Shown: positions 11,641-23,900 of the stretch, one piece after another | How the letters are laid out: each line of letters opens with the position of its first letter | Numbering within the stretch: position 1 is the first letter of the stretch | Assembly (NCBI GenBank): GCA_038503035.1 | Contig: JAVSML010024626.1 | Location: 62,001-126,000 of the forward strand | Direction of reading: 5' to 3' | Length of the DNA stretch: 64,000 nt | Source of the DNA: Crocodylus rhombifer | Taxonomy: Eukaryota; Chordata; Crocodylia; Crocodylidae | Program-made: the position numbers and the translations under genes | Notes under the pieces: model-generated | What the model saw: the letters and a program-made list of their open reading frames with translations, nothing else | What the model was told of the DNA's origin: nothing | Database searches by the model: none

Positions 11641-11830
11641 TGTGGCGCGGTGTCGTTTCCGCACAGCCGGGGGGCGATGCAGGCGCTGACCCACCGGGCG
11701 AGGGGGCCCGGGGCGACCCCGCAGTCCCGCGCGCCGTGGGGGTAGCGGGTGCTCCGCGACCCCTGGTTCCCGCCCCCCAGGCTGCCTCTTGCCGCCCCGC
11801 AGCGCTGCCGGGTGTACAGTAGATAATTAA

Positions 11831-12940
11831 CGTATTTGTACAATGATCTCCACCCTTGTACAATGTCCGGGCAACAAATAATACTAAAAGTGTTTAAAAT
11901 GTTCGATAGTTCTCCAGGCAGTACATGCAAAGCCCAAGTCACTCCGAGAAATTTAACAGATTTTGGGGCTCGCTGCCAGTACCAGGTTGTGCCAACTTGC
12001 CTGGAAATGCTTCAGCTTTGATAACCCAATTCTCATTCACTCCCTGGCAAGTGATAGTAACCAATATAAATTAAATGAGAGGATTTATTTGCATATTTTT
12101 TCAGCCCACTCTAGTTTTTCTGCAAATGTGTTAATTTTGAGCTTCCAATACAAACAATCATTTCATACTTAAGACCTGGCAGCGCTGGGCTGGTTCTCAG
12201 CCCTCTTAGCCCTGAGGGGCAGCACAGGGAGAGCAGCTGTTCCTCCTTCCTGCTCTGCAGGTGCCTGATGCTTAGCCCCTGCTCTGCGCCTCCCTCTGCC
12301 CCTCAGAAATGATTACCCCAAATCTACACCTGGGATGAAGAGATTCAGGCGAACCAGAGGAGGTGGAGCTTGAGATTATGGGGAAGGTAAAGGTGAAATG
12401 CTGCTTCTGCTCCCCTGGACTATGACATTGAGCCCTGGGCCCTGTGGCACATTCAAATGAAAGCTGGATAGAAAGTAGCTTTGAAGTTACGTGCTTTCTG
12501 GCACTAACTTTGTGGCGTGTGGCTCTCCTTAATGCTGAATGGACATATTTATGGTGTGATAATTACTTCCCATGTGTGGCTGGTCTGAACTTATCATGAT
12601 TCACCTGTTAACTGCTTCCTATATGTACCATGGTAGGGCCTCAGTGACAGACCTGTGGTTTGGGGGCTCACATGGAAGCTCTTCACCTCATGCTACAAGG
12701 GGCTCAGACCTTACTGAACTCTGTGGTTCTTTGTTGCAGGTATTGCCCTCGGGGCTATAGGGTAGCTACCCCCCCCACAACATGCCTCCATTGCTGAAGA
12801 ATCTGGCTCCTCAGTCACCTGAGGACCCACTGAGTCTGACCAACATCATCCTCAACTTCAAGGGACCGAAAACAATGATATGGTAGTAGTGGGAGCAACA
12901 GGCCTGTTCTTTCTTGGTGCATTTCCATTTCTTCCAGTGG
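11831..12940. other. Region upstream of PGAP1, no recognised gene
   Basis: This lies between the PGAP1 CpG island and the first CR1 fragment. Base composition drops sharply after 11820. No conserved coding frame is visible. Confidence 0.4.
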
Positions 12941-12944
12941 TCAA

Positions 12945-13105
12945 ACTCAAGTATTTCATAGACATTAGGGCTGGAAGGGACCTCAGAAGATCATTGAGTC
13001 CAGCTCCCTGCCTGATGGGCAGGAAGTCAGCTGGGGTCATAGGATCCCAGCAAGATAAGCATCCAATATACTCTTGAAGGTGTTCAATGTAGGTGCTTAA
13101 ATTTC
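12945..13105 (-). mobile_element. CR1 LINE 3'-end fragment
   Basis: It shares attagggctggaagggacct, tcataggatcccagcaagat and ttgaaggtgttcaatgtagg with the copy at 796-1040 and so belongs to the same subfamily. It is very short (about 160 bp), as is common for 5'-truncated CR1 insertions. Confidence 0.85.
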
Positions 13106-13332
13106 CTTTTCTCACAGAAGTTTGCTCATTACAGTTAAATATGATCATTTTGTCATTCCTAGAGAATTGTTGATAATAATCAATGAGTCATTAATCCTTG
13201 GTAGTCAGCCTATTTTCAGTTGTAAGGTAACTAGTCATCATTCATATAATCACAGTAGAACATCCCCTAAATCAGCAATACCTATACAAGATGTCAGACA
13301 GATCAGGACAGTGGCAGAGATAGGTTCCTTAC

Positions 13333-14149
13333 CAGTGGTGGATTAAGATTTATTGCCCTGGGCAAACAGAAGATCGGAGGCCCCCCCACCAGATGAGGGT
13401 AGGTTCCCTCTGCACCTGCCAGGGGGCTGCGGCTGGGTCTGTCCAGCCTCTTTTGCACATCTGGGGTGACCCAGGGGGCATGAGTGCTACTGAGGTGAAG
13501 GTGGCCTGCCCCAGCCCCTCCACCTGGCGGGTGCTGCGCAGACAGGGCTACAGTCCCCTAGCACTTTGCAACAAGCCAGGGCTGGCTGGGGGTGGGGAAT
13601 GGGGTTTGCGCTGCCCCCAGCTGCCCATCCACCCTCTGCTGGCCCCGGCAGGACAGGGTTGTCCCATCCCATCTTGTCTCAGCAGCACTGGTGCAGGCAA
13701 GCCTGCAGACAGTGGGAGCGGGGCTGCCCATGGGCCCTCTGGGCAACAGACAGCCCAAAGAAGCAACTGCCACCACCCACATGCAGCCCCACACCCACCC
13801 TCTAACCAAGGGGTGGGTAATTATTTTGGGCAGAGGGCTGCTTACTGAGTTTTGGCAAGCCATCGAGGGCTGCATGACAGGCAGCCCAGGACAGATAAAT
13901 ATTAATTTTTAAAATTTCTTAGGGGCCCCATGGACCAGATAGAATGGCTTGGTGGGCCACATTTTACCCATCCCTCTCTAGCCTTTGGCCCTGGCCAGCT
14001 GAAGGAAAGAAGGTCAGCGCTGCCTGACCTGGATGCCCATAGCCAGGATACCTGCCTGGGCCATGCTGCCTCTGGCACCCCAGGGGGCCCCTGATTGGCA
14101 GGGGTCTCTGGTCCTGAGCCATGTGGGCCCATGCATTAATCTGCCCTTG
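13333..14149. mobile_element. hAT element with perfect duplication, carrying a second hAT
   Basis: Identical ttccttac copies flank it at 13325-13332 and 14150-14157. It starts cagtggtggattaagattta and ends with the inverted, diverged counterpart catgcattaatctgcccttg. The 817-bp body is GC-rich, and the open frames in it have no recognised homology. A smaller hAT (13808-13975) sits inside, so this one is the older insertion. Confidence 0.8.
13808..13975. mobile_element. Short hAT MITE nested in a larger hAT
   Basis: It begins aaggggtgggtaattatttt and ends acattttacccatccct. The flanks ctctaacc (13800-13807) and ctctagcc (13976-13983) match at 7 of 8 bases. It is the same family as the outer element at 47605-49300 (caggcaattattt ... 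attttacccaccctt). Confidence 0.7.
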
Positions 14150-14157
14150 TTCCTTAC

Positions 14158-15699
14158 CTTCTAAAAGGGGCTATACAGAACAACAGCAAACATCCATATG
14201 TGAGTGCTGAAGTGCTTCTACCTCCAGCAGTGTTTTGCTGCTTTTATTTCATGGGGCTGGGCTTCTCCAAACAGATACCTAGGACTGCTGATAAGCTATA
14301 GCTGAGCATAGAAGCACAGTTGTGCAAGTAAAGACTACAGCAAAGACCTGAGCAGTTCATCCTTAATTTGGCACTTCGTAGCGAAGTTGCAAATCACTCA
14401 AATACCAACAGTCTGGGTTCTACTGTCCATTTATACACTAATGAGTATGGAGCTACCTAAATTGTGGTGGCTGCCTCCAGATTTCATGGTCCCAGTATGG
14501 TGTTGGGCACCACTTATGTGGTGGAGTGGTGGAACCCCCCCTCCCAAGCCTCTGATTGAAGGGAGTCGTGCCCCTTCTTGGAGACTGACAGATGGCCATA
14601 TGTCAGTCTTTGGGGAGGGGTGGGACTTCTGGGGCCCCTTGGTCAATCATAGTTGCAGGGGACCCGCTGCGATCTGCTGTGAAATTCTCCCCTTCCCTTT
14701 CCTCCCACCCCATGCTTCAGAATGCCAGGGCTTCCCACCATTTTCTGTTTGCAGCCCCCCTCCACCAGCCCCGTTTGCTGGACGTTTTCACGCTTTTTTG
14801 CAGTGCCCATTGTTTTTCGTAGGGACCAGGTGTTTTCACATGGAACTACCAAATTCTCAGTTTCTGTGAAAAATCGCAAAATCATAAATTTGCTAGGTCC
14901 CTACGAATGAGCTATCAGGAGCAAATTTTACTCAATAGTTCATTATCTAGTAATGACATACTAGATATGTAGTTTATGAAACAAAAAATTTTACTTTAAA
15001 TTGGTGACTAAATAGCTGGTGTTTTTCCATGCAAATCAACAGGATCACTTTTGTAATTTAGATATATGAACAAATAAAGTGATGATGTTATCCCAATGAC
15101 AAATTAATCATATTTTACTACACTTACTAATATATACAGTTCATTTTTCACTTTTGTTGATCTTAACCCTCTTTACACCTTTTCACTAGAAAAAGGAACA
15201 TAGAGGTCATGGGTTGTCTTTCATGAACTTTGGCTAGAGTTCTGACTCAGTCCTTGTCCACAATTCAACTAGCTCAGATTAGGAGAGTCCTCTGACCAGA
15301 ATACTACAAGGTATTTTACGTAACTGATCTCAATTGGTTCTGTTCAAGCTGTTCTTCTTTTGTTTAAAATATTTAAATATTCACAGGGTCAGCACAAGAG
15401 AGACAGTGACTCTAATTTTTATGGGTGAGGCACTCACTTTTGATAGATTCTGGTGAGTTGCATTTCCTGCTCCAATGACTATATAATTCATATATCCATA
15501 GCTGAACAAAATAGTTAATACTGGTGTTCTAATTTTTTACATATACCATGTTTAAGTAATCAATTAATACTGTCATAATCAAGTTCTTGAGTCTACTCAG
15601 ATAGTCAGTGTGCATGAGAAAGTGTACTAATATAAAATAAATATACAGTTCAGTTTACATTGCACATCTTCTGCCATACTAAAGGACTTTCTTAGTATA
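14158..15699. other. Intergenic sequence with a hAT-like stem-loop
   Basis: It is mostly unique AT-rich sequence. Around 14488-14905 there is GC-rich, hAT-like material. At 14818-14827 cgtagggacc is matched by its inverted copy at 14896-14905, marking a short terminal-inverted-repeat remnant. No gene is recognised. Confidence 0.4.
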
Positions 15700-16633
15700 T
15701 TCCCAGTTATTTTTGAACAAACAGAATATTACTCAGTTTGCAACAATATTTGTACCATTTTTATTTGTAAAAATAACCATCTGAATGCATTTCAATAATA
15801 GTGTACAGTTAGATCACTACATTACATCAACACAGCATTCAGTAGTTGAAAAAAGGTATTAAACTGTGCTTGAGCGGATTCAGATTGGATTCCAAGTCAT
15901 TCACTGAAATAAGTCTTTTTACTCATTTTATACAGTCATGACATTTTACTGAAGTCATTAAACTCCAGTTTACATAAGAAAACATTACAGACAAACCCCA
16001 CTGAAACCATCAAACAATATTTTATATTGTTTATTACAAATATGTTAGGCAAAATATAACACTGGCACCAGAATCATCTCACGGTCGTTTGTAAAGATAT
16101 ATTGCACATGCTAAAGCATAAAATATAAGACATAACTACAAAACGTAAGATATTGGCTTTTAATATGTAGATCACTGCATAAGAAACGTATAGAATTACA
16201 TTTATACACACTTTCAGATTGTCACCATTTTAAAACGCCCTTCCCCATAACACTGACTTAAGGTTTACTTTGTGTAATAAGAAAGCATGTTTAGCACTGC
16301 AAATTATACATAATACCTATAGAAACTTACTGCATTTTCATTCAATGCAGGTAGAAGATTTGAAAAGAAAAAAAACCTTTGTACATTCAAAGAAGGTTTG
16401 AAATGAAAACTTACTGGTATTATATTGCTTCGATAACACCCAAATGGAAAAAAAAACAAGTTTCACAAAATATTTCCAGAATACACAAATATAAAAAGGC
16501 ACTCTAAAAGTTTCTTACACAACTACAAATAAAATCACATAAAATCTTAAAATCATTCTCAACAGATACATAACCAAGTTTCTCAACAGTACAATGGATA
16601 ACAATCCATCATTATTTACTTGTTTTAATTTAA

Positions 16634-16917
16634 TATAGTATAACCTCTTAAATCTGGATATCAAAAATCTGGAATTCTTGAAAATCTGGCATGTCAGGGA
16701 GTAGTGGCGGCCAGTCCTGGAGCAGCGGAGGGGGAAGGGGAAACTTGCACATGGTGGCTGCCACTGCTACCCCGTGTCACTACTCTGCATACAGCACCAG
16801 CTGTCTCTACCCCCTGCTCCACAACCAGCTGCTGCTCTGGTTTCAAAAATCTGGAATTTTCAAATTTTCGGCAGGTGCTCGGTCCTGAGCATGCCAGATT
16901 TATGAGGTTATACTGTA
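16634..16917. mobile_element. Mariner/Tigger-like MITE
   Basis: The left end tagtataacctcttaaatctg and the right end ccagatttatgaggttatactg are inverted copies with about two mismatches, and TA lies at both flanks. An internal partial repeat of the aaatctgg motif is also present. This fits a pogo/Tigger-type TIR with a TA duplication. It lies in the probable ANKRD44 3' UTR or its flank. Confidence 0.65.
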
Positions 16918-18900
16918 ATAAATCTGGCAGTTGTTTACTGCATAAAAGTACCAAACATATTATGGTGCCCTTTTAGTAGTGATAAACAGAAATCCCCTGA
17001 GTTATTTCACTGTAGAATCACAGCAAGTGTAGGCAGTCCAGAGACTGTAACTTTCTGTATTTTGAGAGAAAGACTTAGGACCGAAACCTGCAAATGAAGT
17101 CTGTTTACAGCTATGGTTAAAATATATATTATAATTCTGATGCTGCAAGTAGAGCTGTGGAGACAGACTATTCCACTGACACAGAACCTGTCCTCTGCAC
17201 ATGTGCAGAAAGAGCTCACAAATTGTAGCTTGCAGGATCTGAGTGTAAGTGCAACCTTATGCCTGAATCACTTTCCTCCCATAAATAGGCATATTAAGAT
17301 CAAGGCAAACAACCACTCACAGGAGCAAAGTTGCTTCGTGTTTAAACATCTGTTTTAAATTTACTTCTACAGAGTACGTATTATAAATTGCAATACAAAT
17401 TATCGTAATGGGATCCAAATAACAGTATTTTGATATGTGACAATGAGAAGAGAGGCCAATACTGAGCACAACTGAAAATTTACCCAGAATGGATTTCTCC
17501 TTTAAGGGTACCGTAACTCAAAATATTATTTTCTGAATACTCCTCAGAGCTTAAACAAAGCAAATCCTGGTTTTGTGATTTTTGGAATATTGTACATTTT
17601 AAATGACTGATATAGTTGTATTGCCAGTTTATAGTCGATGACAAAATCCAAGTTTAGTTTGCTTTATCCTCATACTAAATTAGAGATAATAACAACATTT
17701 TGCTACAGATATTTGCAGATTAGGGTCAGCCCAACATGTTATATTCTGCAGGAGTTTTTTCTATTGACTTGAGTTCTGGTGCAAAGCCATAGAAGGATAA
17801 AAATTCAATCATCCACAGTCCTATAATTTATATACACCATTAGAAGGCAGCATGTACTGTGCCACACAGCAATGGTAATTACCTTCTATTGCAAGTATAT
17901 GTCAAATACTGCTATCTTAGATATCCCTGTATGGTAGCTAATAGCAAATGTCAACCTTTTAACAACGAACATTTTGAATAATATAACCTCTTTTATTCTA
18001 TGGTAGAGAGAACTTTCTTTTTCTTTTAATGAAGGAGCTCTATGTCCTGTGTTTCTTCTAAGTGTTCTTTCTACTTAGAAATGACAAAAAGCAAACTTTG
18101 GGATTTCCATTCCACTTCTAAACAGACACCACAGAATGCATCACCTTTTCAAAGCTGGTCTCTCCCCTTATTTTCAGTGCTTTAAGTAAGGTAGTTATTG
18201 CTATTTAGCAATTTTTAATTAAAGGGTTCTTTTTAATTGATCTTTAAAAAGTTATACAGTACTAATGTAAGAGGGAAAACCAGTGGTTCAGATGCTCGTG
18301 TTGTCCCCTGCAAGATAAATAGGAATATAGAAGAAATGTAAATCTTTAAATTAAGTACCACTTGAGATTTTTTTTTCTGTTGTTTAGTTTTGTTTTATAG
18401 TTTGGAAATTTCTATTTCATAATATTCACGGGAACATTTCATTTTAGCAAGGCAAAATACTGCTCACAGATTGTGCATAGTATTAGATGACCATATATGC
18501 TTTAAAAAGTCTCTTCAACAGTTACATAATTTTAAATGATTTTTCTTTCATCAAGAAACAAAATCTCAATAGATTTTAGGAAATGTTGGCATTGATTGTA
18601 TGGAATACTGTCAGAAATGTGTTTTTTTTCCTTTCACCCTGCTAAAAGTGTTTGCTAAGGAGCTTTCTCCTATCCTTCCAGCATAGTTTTAGGCCTGCAG
18701 ACAGCCTGAGTGGGAATCATAGGAAGTTTAAACTAAGCCATTTGCTCCAGGCCATATAAAATATACTCCACGCTTTCTGTTCTCATACTTAGCTGTATTG
18801 TGGCAACCCATTTCCCCTATGAGATGTTGAAAGTAATCTTTATACTCTAATATTATTGATAAAGGGTGCTTTTTAGAGGTACAGTGGATATCTTCACTCT

Positions 18901-18955
18901 CTGCCCTTTACCAACAAAGCAGTGAGTCTGCCTTTTACCAACAAAGCAATGACTT
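18901..18955. repeat. Two-copy tandem duplication (about 27 bp)
   Basis: The segment ctgccctttaccaacaaagc is followed directly by a second copy ctgccttttaccaacaaagc. It lies in the probable ANKRD44 3' UTR. Confidence 0.7.
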
Positions 18956-19477
18956 TTACCTTCACATTATGTCCAGGCAGATGCACAAGATTCTGAGGTC
19001 AGTTTTGAGCATGTGTGGTCTTGCCCCACAGCCCTTCCTCCTTCCCACTCAGAACATCAGGCTTGCCTGGATTCACATTGCATTTTACATTATGCCAAAT
19101 CAAATGCACAAAAAATAAAAAGAAGAACAAACTATAGTTATTTTTCCCGGGCATTTGTTTCATTTCAAATAAATATAAGCACATTTACATTTAAAGTATA
19201 TGAACATTTTCTCTAGTCTGGAAAAAAATAAATTGTGGTCAACACGTCATTAGTTACAAATGTCAAACTGTTGACTAGAAATCTGTGTCAAATGTAAAAT
19301 ACACTCAAGATTCTTCATTACTCAAAAAGTTTACATTTTATTATTTAGAAAAAGCTACGTCATTCTGTCACTTGCATTCTGCAAAAAGTAAAGTCTTCAT
19401 TTTAGCTGTTGAAGCATTTTGGTCCTCGTGGTATATAGCTGGTTTAGTTCATGGTAGGATTTTTTTGTTTTTAAGTC

Positions 19478-19536
19478 TCATTCTTCCTTTTGTACTCCTG
19501 TCCCAGATGAGGAACGGGGTCCATTTGACCTAGAAG
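19478..19536 (-). CDS. ANKRD44: ANKRD44 alternative terminal exon, short C-terminus
   Basis: A cryptic-looking acceptor (CTCCGTCTGCCAAAG) before 19536 opens a frame that joins the phase-1 donor of the exon at 25245-25336. The result is DEN|A, then SRSNGPRSSSGTGVQKEE and a TGA stop at 19480-19478. This closely matches the short C-terminus of the 993-residue human ANKRD44 isoform as I recall it (ASRSNGPRS...VQKEE). Such a match is not expected by chance, so the exon is probably real and conserved. Using it requires skipping the terminal exon at 20716-20981. A possible polyadenylation signal (AATAAA on the minus strand) lies at 19342-19337. Confidence 0.82.
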
Positions 19537-20715
19537 CTTTGGCAGACGGAGCAGATATATTCACTATGTTGACATTGATTAGAGAAGCTGGTGTCAATAG
19601 GCTTTCTTGTACATCATGAGTCCCTTTCCATAGTTTACTTTTCCTGGCATGTGTTTGGTATTTCCTCTTTTGGTGTTATACTTTCACTTGCTTTGTGTTT
19701 ACCTTTGCTCTGTTCTTTTTAATCCAAATATTGGCAAAAGTTCTTTTTCTAAAAACCTGATACTGATAATGGTAAGAACAAGATGTTTAAATTTAGGGAA
19801 GAAAAAAAAATCAATATAAAATTGGCAAATCATCACAAACATTTGGATACATCTCAATCTACCACTGATTTTTTTCCTGAAACTTGATTAGTGGTTAATG
19901 GCTCAGGTGACAGAGAAATGCCTAATGACCCCAATTCTGTAGTGCAAAGAAACCATACACATTTGTGCTGAATTGAAAAGACAAATTACAGGCCAAATAG
20001 TGCTCACTTTACACAAGTAATTCTACTGATCTCAACAGGAAAATACCTGTGAAAATGGGACAAGTAGATTTGGCTTTTGAAAGTTTGCATCAACAGCCTT
20101 CTAATTGTGTACTTTAACTAAGTTCTTTAAAAGTGCCTCCTGTATACTGAAGTGCTAATACATGCAGAATGTAAAATGTTTCATTCTAAAGAAAGTAATT
20201 GCAGGCAGTACTTTAAAAAGATAAACAACTTTACCTTTGGTTTGTGTAACAAACTCATCTAATTAACAGGACTCCATAACTAGGAAACAGACAAATAAGG
20301 GGAGGGTTGGTGCTCTTGAAATCTACAAAAGATGCCTGTATACTAACTGCACAGCTAGGATATATGAATAAGTTTATAAACAGTTCCCTGTTCACTTGTG
20401 CTGTCAAAAAAGAAAAAGGCATTTTCTCTTTTTCTACATAAAATAAGAGGTAGAAATTTCACAGGAGCACTTGGGGCCTAAAGAAAACAATGAAGCTGGA
20501 AGCTGCAGAACATTAATGTGAATGCATTCCAACAAAACCCCCCAAACTTCCTGTTAAAGGCTAGATTACTGTCAACTTTAGTAATCCTTTCACACCCTAA
20601 TTGTGAAAGTTTGGGTCAGTAATAATACTTAAGGATATAACAGTGGGATTCAAGCTTTTTAAAAAGGAAAAAAAACCTGAATGCAATTAACTAAAAACTC
20701 TTGAATATCAAAAAG

Positions 20716-20981
20716 TCAAAAGGTTTCAGAATCGGAATCGTTTTCATTGTACCCTTCCTCTGTTCCTACACTGTTAATCAAAGGTTTACTGTAAGAGTTA
20801 ATGCTACCCATATTGGAGCCATCGCAGAGATGTGTCCTGCTCAAACTGTCTTTTTTATAACAAACGAAGTTGAAAGCCGTCATTGAACTGGAAGGAGAAA
20901 AAGGCATCATGGTAGCCAAAATGAGTGCCAGGCAGTCAGCCACGTCTTTGTTAGGAGCGCAAGCCAGGGCTGGCGTATGAC
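20716..20981 (-). CDS. ANKRD44: ANKRD44 terminal exon, long C-terminus
   Basis: The acceptor is GTGCCCAG before 20981; the stop is TGA at 20718-20716. From the branch exon it reads [20 protein letters not shown], a last partial ankyrin repeat, then [14 protein letters not shown], a Ser/Lys-rich tail ([10 protein letters not shown]) and the end NDSDSETF. The [20 protein letters not shown] part and the acidic end are shared with ANKRD28, which supports this as the ancestral C-terminus of the family. Confidence 0.93.
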
Positions 20982-23900
20982 CTGGGCACAAATGCAGACA
21001 AGGCAATGGTTAGTACTAGGGATACTGAGAAGGGAACTGAGCATTCCTCAATACATCTCTAGATGATTTCATAACCAGGAGATGTATGTTTAGTTGCAGT
21101 CATGCCAAGCAAGAAAGTGTGTTACTTAATTTAAATTAGACATGCTGGGAAAACACATCATTTGTGGAGCATTTAAAATCAATCAGTGTGATCATCACAA
21201 CAAGCACTATTATTTAAATGAAGCAGCATACAGTCTTTACACAAAATGAGTAAAAGCACTTGCTAAACACAGTTCTACAGCACAGACAGTATGATGATTA
21301 CAAAACAACATAGTAGAGCATAAGGCACTATGAACTGGAGCTGACTGGCTTCAGTTCATATGAACAGATCTCATTCTGAGAACAATGACTTTCATTTGAA
21401 AAAAATGATGCCAGATAAAAAAACACCCCAAGTTCTGAATGAATGAATTTTAAGAGTTCAGATTACTCAATTGAACATTCAGTGTCGAGTATTTAGAAGG
21501 CAAGTTATTTAGAAATTAAGTGATCAAAAAAAGGACTAGATGGGACGATGAAAATTAATATCTGAATAATTTATTATCCAGAATTTACCTCACCACTAAC
21601 AGGTAACGCTTCCTTTACTTAGGAAGCAGAAAATACATTTTGAAATATACAGGAAATGTGATGAGGAGAGTACTGAAGTGAAGAACTGGCAAGATACTTA
21701 ACAGCTTGTCTTCACTGCAGAGTTCTCTCAAGGTTCTTGGTTAGGCATTCACAGCTCCCATTTGCGCAAAGAAAACTTTTAAGTGCTGAGTGTTGCTTAT
21801 ACTTGGGCTGGTAGCCTGCCCACCTGTATAGTGTGAAAGGAAGCTAAGCTACTCAAAGCTGATCATCCTCCAGTACCTCCAACAATTCTTCCTCTGTGGC
21901 CAGAAGGACAAGCTATTGTTCTTACAATCTAAGGATTACAGAGTGGCTCAGCTACCACAGCAATAAGAACCACAGTATATGACCCCAGAAGTCCTAGTAC
22001 ACCACAACAGGAATGATTTTAGGGTGCAAATAGAAGTGCAGCCCCCCACTCTAACTCAGGGCACATCAGAGAGAGCACCATGAGCTAGACCGATCCTCCC
22101 AAACCAACAAGACATTAGCTGTTGAGGTTGGAGGGTGGGAGAATTGAGCGCCATTTTGGAGCCAATCCTGGGAGAAAGGCTGAGTCTCTGACGCCTCTTT
22201 CCCTAGCTCTGCCTCCTGCCCCTGGCACTGTCTCAGGATGGGAGGTAGAGAAGGCAGGAGAGGGAGGTTCATTCTGGGGTTTCTCCAACCTACACGGAGG
22301 GGGGAGGTGTATTGGAGCCTCCCCAAGGCAGGGACTCCAATCTCCCACCCTCCAATGCCAGCTGGAGAACCCCCAGAACAAGCTCCCTCCGTCAGTCCAG
22401 CCCTGCTCCTGGAACGCGTAGACACAGGTTAACAAAGGCGTTCCACATTAGGCACAGACAGAAATTAGTTTGTCATACTACTGGCCCCTTGAAAGAGCTC
22501 TAAAGCTATGACCGAACAAGACAAGTAAACCCTTACTGTATGAAGGTTCAAACAAAGACACTCCAGAGCAGAGTGCCCTCATTAATTTCTATCTGCTCTG
22601 GCACCAGACTGCTGCAGCACAGCCTGGCCCCCAGTGCCGTCTCAGAATGGTAGGGGGAGAAGGCAGGAAAGGGAGGTCTGTTCTGGGGTTTCCCCAGCCC
22701 TGCTGGAAGGGGGGGATAGATGGCTTAGAGCTTTCCCCTGAAGTGGGAGGGGCTCCAAATCCACCCACTCCCCCACTCCAGTGTAGCTGGGGAAACCCCA
22801 GAACAGACCTCCCTCCCCTGCCTTCTCCCACTCCCATCCTGAGTCAGCAAAGGAGCTGGGAGGGGATGGGGTGGAGCTATGGGAAAAGGCTGAAGAGATG
22901 CAACCTCTCTGGATCAGCTCCAAATTGAAGCTTGATCTCCCACCCTCCTGATACAACAGCTAATATCTGTTGGGTTGGAAAGATGGATCTAATTCATGGT
23001 GCTTTCTGTGAAGTACCATGAATTAGACCCAGGAGCTGCACTTCTGTCTGTGCCCTTTGGAGTGCCTTCATCTGAATCCTCATATAATAAAATAAAGTCA
23101 GGAAGAAAAATTGAGGATAAGATTGCAGGTTGCAATTAGATAAGGAGAATTAGGAAAAAAAAGCATTCTCTTTTTCAAAGCAGCACAAGCATTACTCACT
23201 ACTAGATAAACTGCAACACTACTGGATACATTGGTTGGGTATAGAATTTAAATGTTCTTTTTGCTCTTTACATTCATGCAGGAGTAACGTCTTAGCTGTG
23301 TCATTAAGCTTGATCTGGTTCATTTAATTGTTTGTATGCCAGAGATCTGGCAAACTGTTTTGAGTAGAGCTGGATGAATAATATTTTTTTTTCTCATTTA
23401 GTAAGCAAACCAAAAACAGATAAAAAACATTGAACTGCAACAGATGCTGTTAATTTTTTTTAGGTGAATCAGCAAATTTAATGTTGTCTTGAAACATTTT
23501 TATACAAGATGTCCTATTTAATTTTGGGGTTATTTAACTCTGTTTTATTCCTTTATTGAAGAAATAGGTCCATTTCATAATGAAAAATTCAAATGTTATT
23601 TTGAAATAAAGTTAAAACCTTTTAGAAACATTCACGTCAATATTTTTACCAGCTGAGACAATTCTTTGGATTCAGTTCAAATTTGTAAGTATTCTCGGTT
23701 TCTCCTAAAACTGCACTTTTTCCTGGTTCTAGTGCTAAGACACTTGTGCCTTGGCCACCTAAAGCAGTATATAATGCTATCCCAAATATACAGTACAGCT
23801 TAAAAGTTTAACCTTCCTTTAACTTGATAATATGTTTGAGGAAGATGACTTAGGGGAATTCATTTTTGAAAGACTGCTTGAAGAAGGTTAACATTTTTAC

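Larger units (their letters stand above)
10985..11830. promoter_or_regulatory. CpG island over PGAP1 exon 1
   Basis: This is the only non-repeat stretch in the window that is both very GC-rich and full of CpG dinucleotides. It covers PGAP1 exon 1, the start of intron 1 and about 430 bp upstream. Overlapping open frames on both strands here are products of base composition, not genes. Divergent transcription from such islands is common, but no plus-strand gene can be recognised. Confidence 0.85.
15700..19477 (-). other. ANKRD44: Probable ANKRD44 3' UTR and flank, AT-rich
   Basis: This AT-rich stretch follows the two alternative stops and contains few young repeats apart from one mariner-like MITE (16634-16917). 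AATAAA hexamers on the minus strand occur at 19342-19337, 16035-16030 and 15765-15760. I cannot tell from sequence which is used, so the 3' end of the transcript is unknown. A short tandem duplication lies at 18901-18955. No coding frame is supported. Confidence 0.4.

Noticed and set aside
10989..11942. Long open frames on both strands in the CpG island (up to 231 codons)
   Set aside because: They are Pro/Ala/Arg/Gly-rich, overlap in several frames, and arise from GC-rich composition with few stop codons. Only the PGAP1 exon 1 frame has family similarity.
13393..13912. Open frames of about 100-150 codons near 13.5 kb
   Set aside because: They cross the border of a nested hAT insertion, so they cannot be a conserved gene.
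20716..21006. Identification of the ankyrin gene as ANKRD28
   Set aside because: The first part of the tail is shared, but the [10 protein letters not shown] tail, the final residue F, the QKEE alternative exon and the PGAP1 neighbour all point to ANKRD44.
22066..22956. Pro/Gly/Ser-rich open frames on both strands
   Set aside because: They fall wholly inside the two-part foldback repeat and mirror each other.
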